Source of the DNA: Parvularcula sp.
Lineage (GTDB): Bacteria; Pseudomonadota; Alphaproteobacteria; Caulobacterales; Parvularculaceae
Length of the DNA stretch: 5,647 nt
Reading direction: 5' to 3'
NCBI GenBank assembly: GCA_003506635.1
Contig: DNZB01000348.1
Location: forward strand, 1 to 5,647
A program made the translations under genes and the position numbers. Below are positions 1 through 5,277 of this stretch, piece by piece; within the stretch, counting starts at the first letter, position 1; every line of letters begins with the position of its first letter. The notes beneath the pieces were generated by a model. The model was not told where the DNA came from. It saw only the letters and a program-made list of their open reading frames with translations, and ran no database searches.

Positions 1-2
1 CG

Positions 3-275
3 CCCATGCCCTTCATCAACGGTATAAAGTCAGCGCGCGAAAAGATCGTCGCCCGCAATGACGACGACCGCAACGAGTTTCTGAGGAAACGCGGCTTCTC
101 TAAGCCCGAGACTGCGGCCATCATCGAGACCGTCCTCGCCGAGGAAGGCCGTCCGCCTCAAAGCGTCTTCGACTTCGTGCAAGGCGTCACCGCCGTCGCC
201 CGCGGCAAGGCGCATCAGGACGCGCGCCTCGACATGGAAGGCCGCGCGAAAAAGCTCCTCGGCCTCGCCGCGTAA
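3..275 (+). CDS. C-terminal part of a DUF932-like plasmid protein (5' end outside window)
   Basis: The reading frame is open from the window edge to a TAA at 273-275. An ATG lies at 6-8, but the codon before it is also open and no ribosome binding site can be seen, so this is probably an internal Met of a longer protein. The visible 89 residues contain a well-formed C-terminal block: an EEGRPP stretch (46-51), DFVQGVTAVAR (56-66) and DARLDMEGRAKKLL (72-85). From memory this pattern fits the end of DUF932-domain proteins found on alphaproteobacterial plasmids, whose biochemical role is unknown. It sits 133 bases upstream of the ParB-like gene on the same strand, which fits the usual backbone order. 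That it is coding is well supported; the family name is a recollection and less certain. It could be another conserved backbone protein. Confidence 0.6.
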   Translation, partial: PMPFINGIKSAREKIVARNDDDRNEFLRKRGFSKPETAAIIETVLAEEGRPPQSVFDFVQGVTAVARGKAHQDARLDMEGRAKKLLGLAA

Positions 276-284
276 TCGGCGCGG

Positions 285-307
285 CCAATCGGACGTTTCC
301 AATCCGA
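285..307. repeat. Pair of near-identical 9-base direct repeats
   Basis: CCAATCGGA at 285-293 and CCAATCCGA at 299-307 differ at one base, with starts 14 bases apart. They lie just after the stop codon of the first gene and just before the structured leader, where an operator for the ParB-like gene could sit. The match is short and may be chance. Confidence 0.25.
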
Positions 308-310
308 ATC

Positions 311-340
311 CCGTCCGGCTCTCAGGTGAGAGTCGGGCGG
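311..340 (+). promoter_or_regulatory. Leader hairpin 1 upstream of the ParB-like gene
   Basis: The arms 311-323 and 328-340 pair over 13 base pairs (two are G-T), closing the four-base loop AGGT at 324-327. No T run follows at once, so this is not a standard intrinsic terminator for the first gene, although it could stop or pause RNA polymerase or stabilise the 3' end of the upstream mRNA. It is the first of two consecutive hairpins filling the gap. Its left arm segment GGCTCTC (317-323) can also pair with two other GAGAGTC copies downstream. Confidence 0.6.
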
Positions 341-348
341 TGTCTCTC

Positions 349-404
349 GTGACGGGTTTTCGAGGTTGAAAGAGAGTCTTTCATCCGGCCCGTCATGGAG
401 AGTC
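349..404 (+). promoter_or_regulatory. Leader hairpin 2 abutting the ParB-like gene's ribosome binding site
   Basis: An outer stem pairs GTGACGGG (349-356) with CCCGTCAT (389-396), eight pairs with one G-T. An inner stem pairs TGAAAGA (367-373) with TCTTTCA (377-383) around the three-base loop GAG. The outer stem ends at 396 and the Shine-Dalgarno GGAG begins at 397, eight bases before the ATG at 409. GAGAGTC occurs at 328-334, 372-378 and 398-404, the last overlapping the Shine-Dalgarno. This is the architecture of a cis-acting translational or attenuation control; the ligand or signal is unknown. It may belong to a known family of RNA motifs upstream of alphaproteobacterial plasmid genes, which I cannot check here. 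Confidence 0.5.
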
Positions 405-408
405 ACCC

Positions 409-2496
409 ATGGCTAAACCCAAAGCGAAGGCGAATACCGCCGCGACCCTCGCGCTCAGCGTTTCGCGGGATATACCGCTCAACAAACTTCTTCTCTCTCA
501 AGCGAATGTCCGTCAGGTGAAGGCGGGCGTTTCGATCGAGGAACTCGCGGAAGACATCGCGCGTCGGACGCTCCTGCAGGGGCTGACCGTTCGCGCCGTG
601 CTTGACGAGGCGGGCTTTGAGACCGGCGTTTATGAAGTTCCGGCAGGCGGAAGGCGTTTGCGCGCGCTGCAGCTGCTCGTGAAGCAGAAGCGCCTTGCGA
701 CCGACGCGCCGATACCGTGCGTCATCCGTGACAAGGGGCTCGCCGAGGAAGACAGCCTAGCCGAAAACATCCAGCGTGCGCCATTGCACCCGCTCGACCA
801 GTTCCGCGCCTTTCAGACCTTGCGCGAGAAAGGCAGAAGCGAGGAGGAGATCGCCGCCGCCTTCTTCGTGACGCCGGCGGTCGTCAAGCAACGGTTGAAG
901 CTCGCCGCCGTCGCGCCGGCGCTCCTCGATCTTTACGCCGACGACGCGATGACGCTCGAGCAATTGATGGCGTTTACGGTGAACGGCGACCAACAGCGGC
1001 AGTCGCAAATCTGGGAGGCGCTGAAGAACGGCTATAATCGCGAGCCCTATCACATCCGCCGCATGCTGACCGAGGGCGCGGTCCGCGCCGCCGACAAGCG
1101 GGCGCGGTTCGTCGGCGTCGAAGCCTATGAAGCGGCCGGCGGCGTCGTGCTCAAGGATCTCTTTGCCGACGCGGACGAAGGTTGGCTGCAGGATGCGGGG
1201 CTCCTCAATCGCCTCGTCGCTGCGAAGCTTGAATTGAGCGCCGAGGAACTCCGCGACGAGGGCTGGAAATGGGTCGAGGCCGCTGCCGACTTCCCCTATG
1301 GCCACACTTTCGGCCTTCGCCGCATCGAGGGCGAGCGGACGTCGCTCTCAGAAGAGGAGCAGCAATCCTACGAGACACTCAAAGCCGAGTTCGACGCCCT
1401 GCAGGCGCAATATGAGAGCGCCGAGGAACTTTCAGATGACGTCGACAAGCAGCTCGGCGAGCTCGAAGCCGCGATCGAAGCGGTCGATGAACGTCCGTTC
1501 CAGTTTCCGCCGGAAGAAATCACCCGCGCCGGGGTCTTCGTCAGTCTCGATCCTTCCGGCGCGCTCCGCATCGAGCGCGGCTTCGTCAGGCCCGAAGACG
1601 AGTCGCCGCTTGAAGATGCGGAATCTTCGCATGAAGATGAAGCGATCGCCGCTGATGGCCATGAAAACGGAGCGTTCGACGAGACGAATCCAGCCCGTGG
1701 GTCCGATGACGATCCGGACGAAGAGCCGGGCCGCGCTATCCCGGATCGCCTGCTTATCGAACTGACCGAGTGGCGGACGCTGGCGCTTCGCGATGCGCTC
1801 GCCAAATGCCCGGACATCGCGTTCGTCGCGGCGTTGCATACGCTCTGCCTCGATCTCTTCTATACTCATCGCGGCGCAAGCTGCGTCGATATCGCCGCGC
1901 GCCAGAGCGTCTTCAGAAGCGCCGCCGCCGGTCTCTCCGACAGCGCCGCAGCGATTGCGATCGATGCTCGCCATCAGGAATTCGCTGACCGCTTGCCGGC
2001 GGACCCCGTCACGCTCTGGGACGCGCTGACAGCAATGGAGGAGTCCGCCCGCTCGATGCTGTTCGCGCATTGCGTCGCGCTTACCATCGACGCGGTGTTC
2101 AGGCCCTATGACCGCCGCTCAGCCGCACTCGGCCATGCCGATGTACTCGCAAGCGCGATCGACCTCGATGTCAATGCAGCCGGCTGGAAGCCGACGGCGG
2201 ACGGGTATTTCCTGCGCATATCGAAAGCGCAGATTCTGGAGGCGGTGCGCGAAGCGAAAGGCGAGGACGTGGCGGGACGCCTCGACAGCCTCAAAAAGCC
2301 CGACATGGCCGCAGCGGCGGAGGAACTGCTTCGCGAAACCGCCTGGCTGCCGACGGTCATGAGAACGATCGATCGCAATCTTCCGGCGGAGGAAAGCTCG
2401 CCAGATTGCGACGACGCTCCGATCGCTGACGATAAGACAGGTACGCCTGCCGGGTGCGACCATCACCCGGCGTCGGCCGCGATCGCAGCGGAATAG
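409..2496 (+). CDS. ParB/Spo0J-domain protein, large plasmid type without ParA
   Basis: This is a 695-residue protein with an N-terminal ParB-type domain. Residues 20-120 carry the fold's landmarks: NVR (33-35), EELAEDI (44-50), AGGRRLRAL (79-87) in place of the ParB GERRxRA box, and ENIQR (120-124), the second conserved box. A probable helix-turn-helix follows at about 144-168 (EEEIAAAF, then VVKQRLKLA). Canonical ParB proteins are CTP-dependent DNA clamps near 300 residues; this one is more than twice that. The rest has a Glu-rich, probably coiled-coil stretch (about 312-360), a low-complexity acidic linker (about 394-440) and an unrecognised helical C-terminal region (445-655). The start at 409 has GGAG at 397-400. 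No parA-like gene is visible, so a partition role is not shown; a regulator or DNA clamp tied to plasmid upkeep is equally possible. The gene ends at an intrinsic terminator. Confidence 0.9.
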   Translation: MAKPKAKANTAATLALSVSRDIPLNKLLLSQANVRQVKAGVSIEELAEDIARRTLLQGLTVRAVLDEAGFETGVYEVPAGGRRLRALQLLVKQKRLATDAPIPCVIRDKGLAEEDSLAENIQRAPLHPLDQFRAFQTLREKGRSEEEIAAAFFVTPAVVKQRLKLAAVAPALLDLYADDAMTLEQLMAFTVNGDQQRQSQIWEALKNGYNREPYHIRRMLTEGAVRAADKRARFVGVEAYEAAGGVVLKDLFADADEGWLQDAGLLNRLVAAKLELSAEELRDEGWKWVEAAADFPYGHTFGLRRIEGERTSLSEEEQQSYETLKAEFDALQAQYESAEELSDDVDKQLGELEAAIEAVDERPFQFPPEEITRAGVFVSLDPSGALRIERGFVRPEDESPLEDAESSHEDEAIAADGHENGAFDETNPARGSDDDPDEEPGRAIPDRLLIELTEWRTLALRDALAKCPDIAFVAALHTLCLDLFYTHRGASCVDIAARQSVFRSAAAGLSDSAAAIAIDARHQEFADRLPADPVTLWDALTAMEESARSMLFAHCVALTIDAVFRPYDRRSAALGHADVLASAIDLDVNAAGWKPTADGYFLRISKAQILEAVREAKGEDVAGRLDSLKKPDMAAAAEELLRETAWLPTVMRTIDRNLPAEESSPDCDDAPIADDKTGTPAGCDHHPASAAIAAE

Positions 2497-2517
2497 CTGC
2501 GTCTCAACCTCAATCCA

Positions 2518-2544
2518 GGGCCCGCCCGCAAGGCGGGCCTTTTT
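2518..2544 (+). terminator. Intrinsic terminator after the ParB-like gene
   Basis: GGCCCGCC (2519-2526) and GGCGGGCC (2532-2539) form a perfect eight-pair GC-only stem with the loop CGCAA, followed directly by five T (2540-2544). It begins 22 bases after the TAG at 2494-2496. It is unusual in ending only three bases before the ribosome binding site of the next gene on the same strand, so it would separate the two genes into different transcripts or act as a partial, polar attenuator. Confidence 0.88.
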
Positions 2545-2547
2545 CAT

Positions 2548-2552
2548 GAGGG
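2548..2552 (+). promoter_or_regulatory. Ribosome binding site that decides the Toprim gene start
   Basis: GAGGG at 2548-2552 is six bases from the ATG at 2559 but touches the in-frame ATG at 2553. Normal spacing therefore favours 2559. The resulting N-terminus (Met-Pro-Glu, then EIARRLA) also matches how I recall this family beginning. Confidence 0.65.
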
Positions 2553-2558
2553 ATGGCC

Positions 2559-3599
2559 ATGCCGGAAACGAGCGGAGAGATCGCGCGCCGTCTTGCGATG
2601 CGCGCAGGCGAGGTCTGCCGGCGCTATCTTCCGAACGGCAAGCGCGTCGGCGACTACTGGATCGCCGGCGACATTCGCGGCGCGAAAGGAAAGAGCCTTT
2701 ATCTTCGGCTTGCCGGGCCACCGTCCGGCAAACGCGCCGCCGGAAAATGGACGGACGCATCGACGGGCGAGCATGGCGACCTTCTGGACTTGATCGCCGC
2801 ATCTTGCCGACTCGCCGATCACCGCGACGTACTTGACGAGGCGCGGCGATTCTTGAGCCTTGCGTCAAACGATCGCCCGGATCGTTTGCGATGTGCGCAC
2901 CGGAAGTCCGCGGGGTCCGCGCAACGGCTGTTCGCCGCCTCGGAGCCGATAGCGGGCACGCTCGCTGAAACCTATCTTCGATCGCGCGGCGTCACGGATA
3001 TCGCCGGGCTCCAGTCGCTGCGCTTTCATCCGCGCTGCTATTATCGCTCCGACGCGCAATCGGCAGGTGAACGCTGGCCGACGCTGATCGCCGCCGTCAC
3101 CAACCTTGACGGAAACATCACAGGCGTGCAACGCACCTATCTTCAGCGCGACGGTTCGGCGAAGGCGCCGCTCGCAACGCCGCGCAAGGCGATGGGCCTC
3201 CTCGCCGGCAACGCTGTCCGGTTCGGCGTGGCGCGCGATATCATGGCGGTTGGCGAGGGCGTCGAGACCGTTTTGTCGCTGCAATGTCTGATGCCTTCAT
3301 TGCCGATGGCTGCCGCGCTATCCGCGCAAAATCTCGGCGCCTTTCAAATCCCGACGGCGCTGAAACGACTCTACATCGCCGCCGATCGCGACGAGGCCGG
3401 CATGCGCGCGTTCGGGCATCTTTGCCAACGCGCAATGGAGCAGGGCGTTGACGCGGTCATCCTTCTGCCCATCCTCAAGGACTTCAACGACGACCTGTTG
3501 CAAGCCGACCGCACGGCGATGACGGTTTCGCTCGCCGCGCAGCTCGATCCGAAGGATCGCGCGTGCATCTCGCCCGGCGCTGATCGACGACGCCGTTAG
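2559..3599 (+). CDS. Toprim-domain, primase-like plasmid protein (DUF7146-type N-terminus)
   Basis: This is a 346-residue protein. The C-terminal Toprim fold is clear: VGEGVETVLS (231-240) supplies the conserved glutamate (E233 or E235); IAADRDEAG (273-281) supplies the DxD pair (D276, D278) that binds metal in primases and topoisomerases; and KDFNDDLL (307-314) is the closing motif seen in plasmid primase and helicase-primase proteins. The N-terminal half (about 1-105) has YLPNGKR (23-29), GDYW (31-34), KWTD (63-66) and EHGDLLDLI (71-79), which recall the DUF7146 region that sits before Toprim in alphaproteobacterial plasmid proteins. No Cys cluster typical of a CHC2 zinc finger is present. 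It probably acts on nucleic acid, for example in priming replication of transferred DNA, but activity is inferred. The length looks complete. A start at 2553 would add two residues. The terminator directly upstream implies a separate promoter or read-through. Confidence 0.88.
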   Translation: MPETSGEIARRLAMRAGEVCRRYLPNGKRVGDYWIAGDIRGAKGKSLYLRLAGPPSGKRAAGKWTDASTGEHGDLLDLIAASCRLADHRDVLDEARRFLSLASNDRPDRLRCAHRKSAGSAQRLFAASEPIAGTLAETYLRSRGVTDIAGLQSLRFHPRCYYRSDAQSAGERWPTLIAAVTNLDGNITGVQRTYLQRDGSAKAPLATPRKAMGLLAGNAVRFGVARDIMAVGEGVETVLSLQCLMPSLPMAAALSAQNLGAFQIPTALKRLYIAADRDEAGMRAFGHLCQRAMEQGVDAVILLPILKDFNDDLLQADRTAMTVSLAAQLDPKDRACISPGADRRRR

Positions 3600-3701
3600 A
3601 GCGGGCCGCGCCGCCATCGCAAGATCGTCAGCGCCAGCATCATGCTCGTCTTTGCTCGGCGCGCCCCACGCGGCCGTCAAGGTTGGGCGACTGGGCCGGA
3701 A

Positions 3702-3716
3702 GCGGCGCGGCGCCGC
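3702..3716. repeat. GC-rich hairpin in the gap
   Basis: GCGGCG (3702-3707) and CGCCGC (3711-3716) form a perfect six-pair stem with the loop CGG. No T run follows, so it is not a standard terminator for the Toprim gene. Confidence 0.5.
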
Positions 3717-3742
3717 AAGGACGGGCCGCGGGTTTCTTCCCC

Positions 3743-3796
3743 TGGCGGATGATTGACACCGTCGCCGCTTCGCTCTGCTTCATTCGCGATCCGCCA
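3743..3796. repeat. Eight-pair inverted repeat with a 38-base loop
   Basis: TGGCGGAT (3743-3750) and ATCCGCCA (3789-3796) are perfect inverted copies separated by 38 bases. The arms could close a large hairpin domain or be paired protein-binding sites. Confidence 0.45.
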
Positions 3797-3860
3797 TTCC
3801 TCGCGGAACAACAAACCCCGGGCTCGTCCTCCTCCGCCTCGCTGCGGCCCCGTTTGCGGT

Positions 3861-3879
3861 CTCGAGCGAAAGGCTCGAG
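3861..3879. repeat. Perfect seven-pair hairpin with a GAAAG loop
   Basis: CTCGAGC (3861-3867) and GCTCGAG (3873-3879) form a stem closed by GAAAG. The right side, CGAGCC (3876-3881), can instead pair with GGCTCG (3821-3826), giving an alternative longer-range fold. Confidence 0.55.
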
Positions 3880-3886
3880 CCGGCAT

Positions 3887-3898
3887 TTCAACGTTGAA
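3887..3898. promoter_or_regulatory. 12-base perfect palindrome, possible operator
   Basis: TTCAACGTTGAA reads identically on both strands. It lies 93 bases upstream of the DUF2493 start and is AT-rich within a GC-rich stretch. Such a site suits a dimeric helix-turn-helix regulator, but no regulator gene is visible and no second copy was seen. Confidence 0.4.
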
Positions 3899-3930
3899 CG
3901 ACGGGTGCGGCCCCGCGCCGCTTCCGGCTG

Positions 3931-3966
3931 ATCCCGCCCCATGAAGGGCCGCGCGGGATGCGCGGC
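3931..3966 (+). promoter_or_regulatory. Two mutually exclusive leader hairpins before the DUF2493 gene
   Basis: Hairpin A pairs ATCCCGC (3931-3937) with GCGGGAT (3953-3959), extended inside by CCC (3938-3940) and GGG (3946-3948). Hairpin B pairs GCCGCGC (3948-3954) with GCGCGGC (3960-3966) around the loop GGGAT (3955-3959). They share bases and cannot both form in full. The loop of B is complementary to ATCCC (3931-3935), so a loop-to-upstream contact is also possible. The ribosome binding site starts 12 bases later. Confidence 0.4.
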
Positions 3967-3978
3967 TTCAAGAGAGAC

Positions 3979-3982
3979 GAGG
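3979..3982 (+). promoter_or_regulatory. Ribosome binding site fixing the DUF2493 start
   Basis: GAGG at 3979-3982 lies nine bases before the ATG at 3992. The in-frame ATG at 3941 sits in the loop of a hairpin and has no purine-rich site at the right distance, so 3992 is the better start. Confidence 0.6.
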
Positions 3983-3991
3983 ATCACGCTT

Positions 3992-4951
3992 ATGCTGACC
4001 GACATCGACCATGGCGCCGACACCGACACCGACATCGCCAATACGGTGCAAGCCGTTTCGCCGACCGCGCATCTTCTCGACGAATTGCAGCTCTTCGGCT
4101 GGAGGCCGCACGGCGATGAGCCGGATCCAAGGCCCTTGCCCGACGTCGCCCGCGCCGAGGGCGCCGTCGCCGACATGGTCGACGCGCTGGTCGCGACCTT
4201 GTCCGATACGCGGCTCGAAGGCGATCTCGAAAGCCTTCTCTGGTCGCTCGTCTTTCTCTTTCATCGCCACGTCGGCGTCGTCGAGCGCACGCTCGACCGC
4301 AACGAACAGGAGCAACGCAGGAGCCAGCGCGATCAGGACGGCTCCGAAATCCGCTCCGTAGAGCTTGAACGCCTCACCGCGCACGGCGTCACGCTCATCG
4401 AACGGCGCAACGCCTTCGAGTTCATGCGCGACTTCGCCGCGCAGCTCTTCGAGACGCATATGGGCCACGCCTGGAAGCCGCGCGTCGGTTCGCTGGTCGC
4501 GCGCCGGTCGCCTGTGTCAATGCTGACCTCCGCCATCATCGACAGCCGCGACTTCATCGCCGCCAAGCGCCGCGCCGAGATCGAACCGCTAACACCCTCT
4601 GGAGCGAAGATCGCCTTCGCCGGCGGTCCTGACTTCAATGACGTCGCTGCCATCTGGGCCGCGCTCGACCGTGTCCGCGCCAAGCACCCCGACATGGTGC
4701 TTCTCCATGGCGCTTGCCCGCGTGGCGCCGAGAAGATCGCCGCCTCATGGGCCGACGCGCGCAAGGTCGCGCAAATCCTGTTCAAACCGGACTGGACACG
4801 CCACGCCAAGGCCGCGCCGTTCAAGCGCAATGACGAACTCCTCAAGGTCCTGCCCATCGGCCTCGTCGTCTTCCCCGGCTCGGGCGTCACCGACAATCTC
4901 GCCGACAAGGCCAAGCGCCTCGGCATTCCCTTGCTCGATCACCGACGGTGA
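3992..4951 (+). CDS. DUF2493 (YAcAr, SLOG superfamily) protein with N-terminal extension
   Basis: This is a 319-residue protein. The C-terminal domain (about 205-316) matches the DUF2493/YAcAr family of the Rossmann-like SLOG superfamily, whose members are thought to bind or process nucleotide-derived ligands. Visible landmarks are AFAGGPDF (208-215), LLHGACPRGAEKIAASWA (237-254), FKPDW (264-268), KRN (278-280) and FPGSGVTDNLADKA (294-307), the last resembling the glycine-rich phosphate-binding loop of the superfamily. The usual GGRDF is GGPDF here, with Pro in place of Arg. Residues 1-200 form a family-specific extension: ELQLFGW (31-37), DPRPLPDVA (45-53), then mostly helical sequence; its role is unknown. 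DNA near 4019-4036 repeats a six-base unit encoding Asp-Thr-Asp-Thr-Asp-Ile. The gene ends in a hairpin over its stop codon. It follows the Toprim gene by 392 bases and may be transcribed separately. The family is confident; the ligand and pathway are not known. Confidence 0.9.
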   Translation: MLTDIDHGADTDTDIANTVQAVSPTAHLLDELQLFGWRPHGDEPDPRPLPDVARAEGAVADMVDALVATLSDTRLEGDLESLLWSLVFLFHRHVGVVERTLDRNEQEQRRSQRDQDGSEIRSVELERLTAHGVTLIERRNAFEFMRDFAAQLFETHMGHAWKPRVGSLVARRSPVSMLTSAIIDSRDFIAAKRRAEIEPLTPSGAKIAFAGGPDFNDVAAIWAALDRVRAKHPDMVLLHGACPRGAEKIAASWADARKVAQILFKPDWTRHAKAAPFKRNDELLKVLPIGLVVFPGSGVTDNLADKAKRLGIPLLDHRR

Positions 4952-4956
4952 TCGGG
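4934..4956 (+). other. Hairpin spanning the DUF2493 stop codon
   Basis: CTCGATCACC (4934-4943) and GGTGATCGGG (4947-4956) form a ten-pair stem (one T-G) with a three-base loop, GAC. The TGA stop at 4949-4951 lies in the right arm. No T run follows, so it is at best an atypical terminator or an mRNA 3'-end stabiliser. Confidence 0.5.
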
Positions 4957-5194
4957 GCAGCTAATGTCGAAAGACTTCCTTTTGCTGACGTCAAGCCAAA
5001 CACAACCGAATGCGCCGGCAAGCAGACCGCTCGGCTGAGAGGATTTACGCCTCGGATGCGGACCGGTTCGAGCACACGCATGAAACGAGGCTTTGGCTCG
5101 CTTCAATCCCTGTTGTCGAGCGTGATCGCCATTCCCAGATTGACGCACAATAGACATGTGCGGCGACTGACGCTTCGAGCGGTTAGTACGCAAA

Positions 5195-5218
5195 CGCTCG
5201 TCGACTTGCCAACGAGCG
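5195..5218. repeat. Seven-pair inverted repeat upstream of the efflux gene
   Basis: CGCTCGT (5195-5201) and ACGAGCG (5212-5218) are perfect inverted copies around a ten-base loop. No T run follows. It may be an operator or a leader hairpin about 80 bases before the efflux coding start. Confidence 0.4.
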
Positions 5219-5238
5219 AGCCAATGGCCCGCGAGTTG

Positions 5239-5277
5239 CTTAACAGAACGCTAACTGAGACGTCTTAACATGGTTAA
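5239..5277. promoter_or_regulatory. CTTAACA direct repeats and TTAAC/GTTAA palindrome
   Basis: CTTAACA occurs at 5239-5245 and 5264-5270, 25 bases apart. The second copy is part of the palindrome TTAAC-ATG-GTTAA (5265-5277). Read on the - strand, 5270-5277 is exactly TTAACCAT, the half-site known for the alphaproteobacterial response regulator CtrA. The spacing of the two TTAA cores is five bases, not the seven of full CtrA boxes, so the assignment is tentative. The position just upstream of the efflux gene suits a regulatory site. Confidence 0.3.

Larger units (their letters stand above)
3600..3991. other. 392-base gap rich in inverted repeats
   Basis: No gene is convincing here. Open frames exist on both strands, for example + 3683-3931 starting with TTG and - 3677-3886, but neither start has a spaced ribosome binding site. 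The products are rich in Arg, Ser, Pro and Ala and show no domain I recognise. The stretch holds several hairpins, a 12-base perfect palindrome and two overlapping hairpins before the next gene (listed separately). Arms GGCCGCG (3604-3610) and CGCGGCC (3669-3675) could also close a larger domain. From memory, a similar block stands between Toprim and DUF2493 genes in related elements, which would suggest a conserved non-coding role such as an RNA, an origin or a single-strand promoter. That is recollection, not proof. Confidence 0.5.

Noticed and set aside
757..1305. 182-residue open frame on the - strand
   Set aside because: It is fully antisense to the conserved ParB and helix-turn-helix region; the + strand frame has clear family motifs.
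1298..1765. 155-residue open frame on the + strand in another frame of the ParB-like gene
   Set aside because: It is shifted against a continuous 695-residue frame and is dominated by Arg and Ser. There is no sign of a frameshift in the host gene.
2119..2868. 249-residue open frame on the - strand across the ParB-like/Toprim junction
   Set aside because: It lies opposite two well-supported genes and the terminator, is very rich in Arg and Ser, and shows no domain. It is a by-product of GC-rich coding DNA.
3683..3931. 82-residue + strand open frame starting with TTG in the gap
   Set aside because: Third-position GC is gene-like, but the only purine-rich stretch touches the start codon, the product is low in complexity, and hairpins and a palindrome interrupt the frame. 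A conservation test could revive it.
3941..3991. Longer start for the DUF2493 protein at 3941
   Set aside because: The ATG sits in a hairpin loop without a ribosome binding site, while 3992 has a well-spaced GAGG.
3640..4176. 178-residue open frame on the - strand covering the gap and the start of the DUF2493 gene
   Set aside because: It begins inside a confident opposite-strand gene, has no ribosome binding site I can see and no recognisable domain. It may partly reflect nucleotide conservation of the gap.
5140..5168. TTGACG at 5140-5145 as a -35 box
   Set aside because: No acceptable -10 hexamer is found 16-18 bases downstream.
4948..5268. 106-residue + strand open frame between the DUF2493 and efflux genes
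   Set aside because: The GTG start overlaps the previous stop inside a hairpin, no domain is recognisable, and composition does not look coding.
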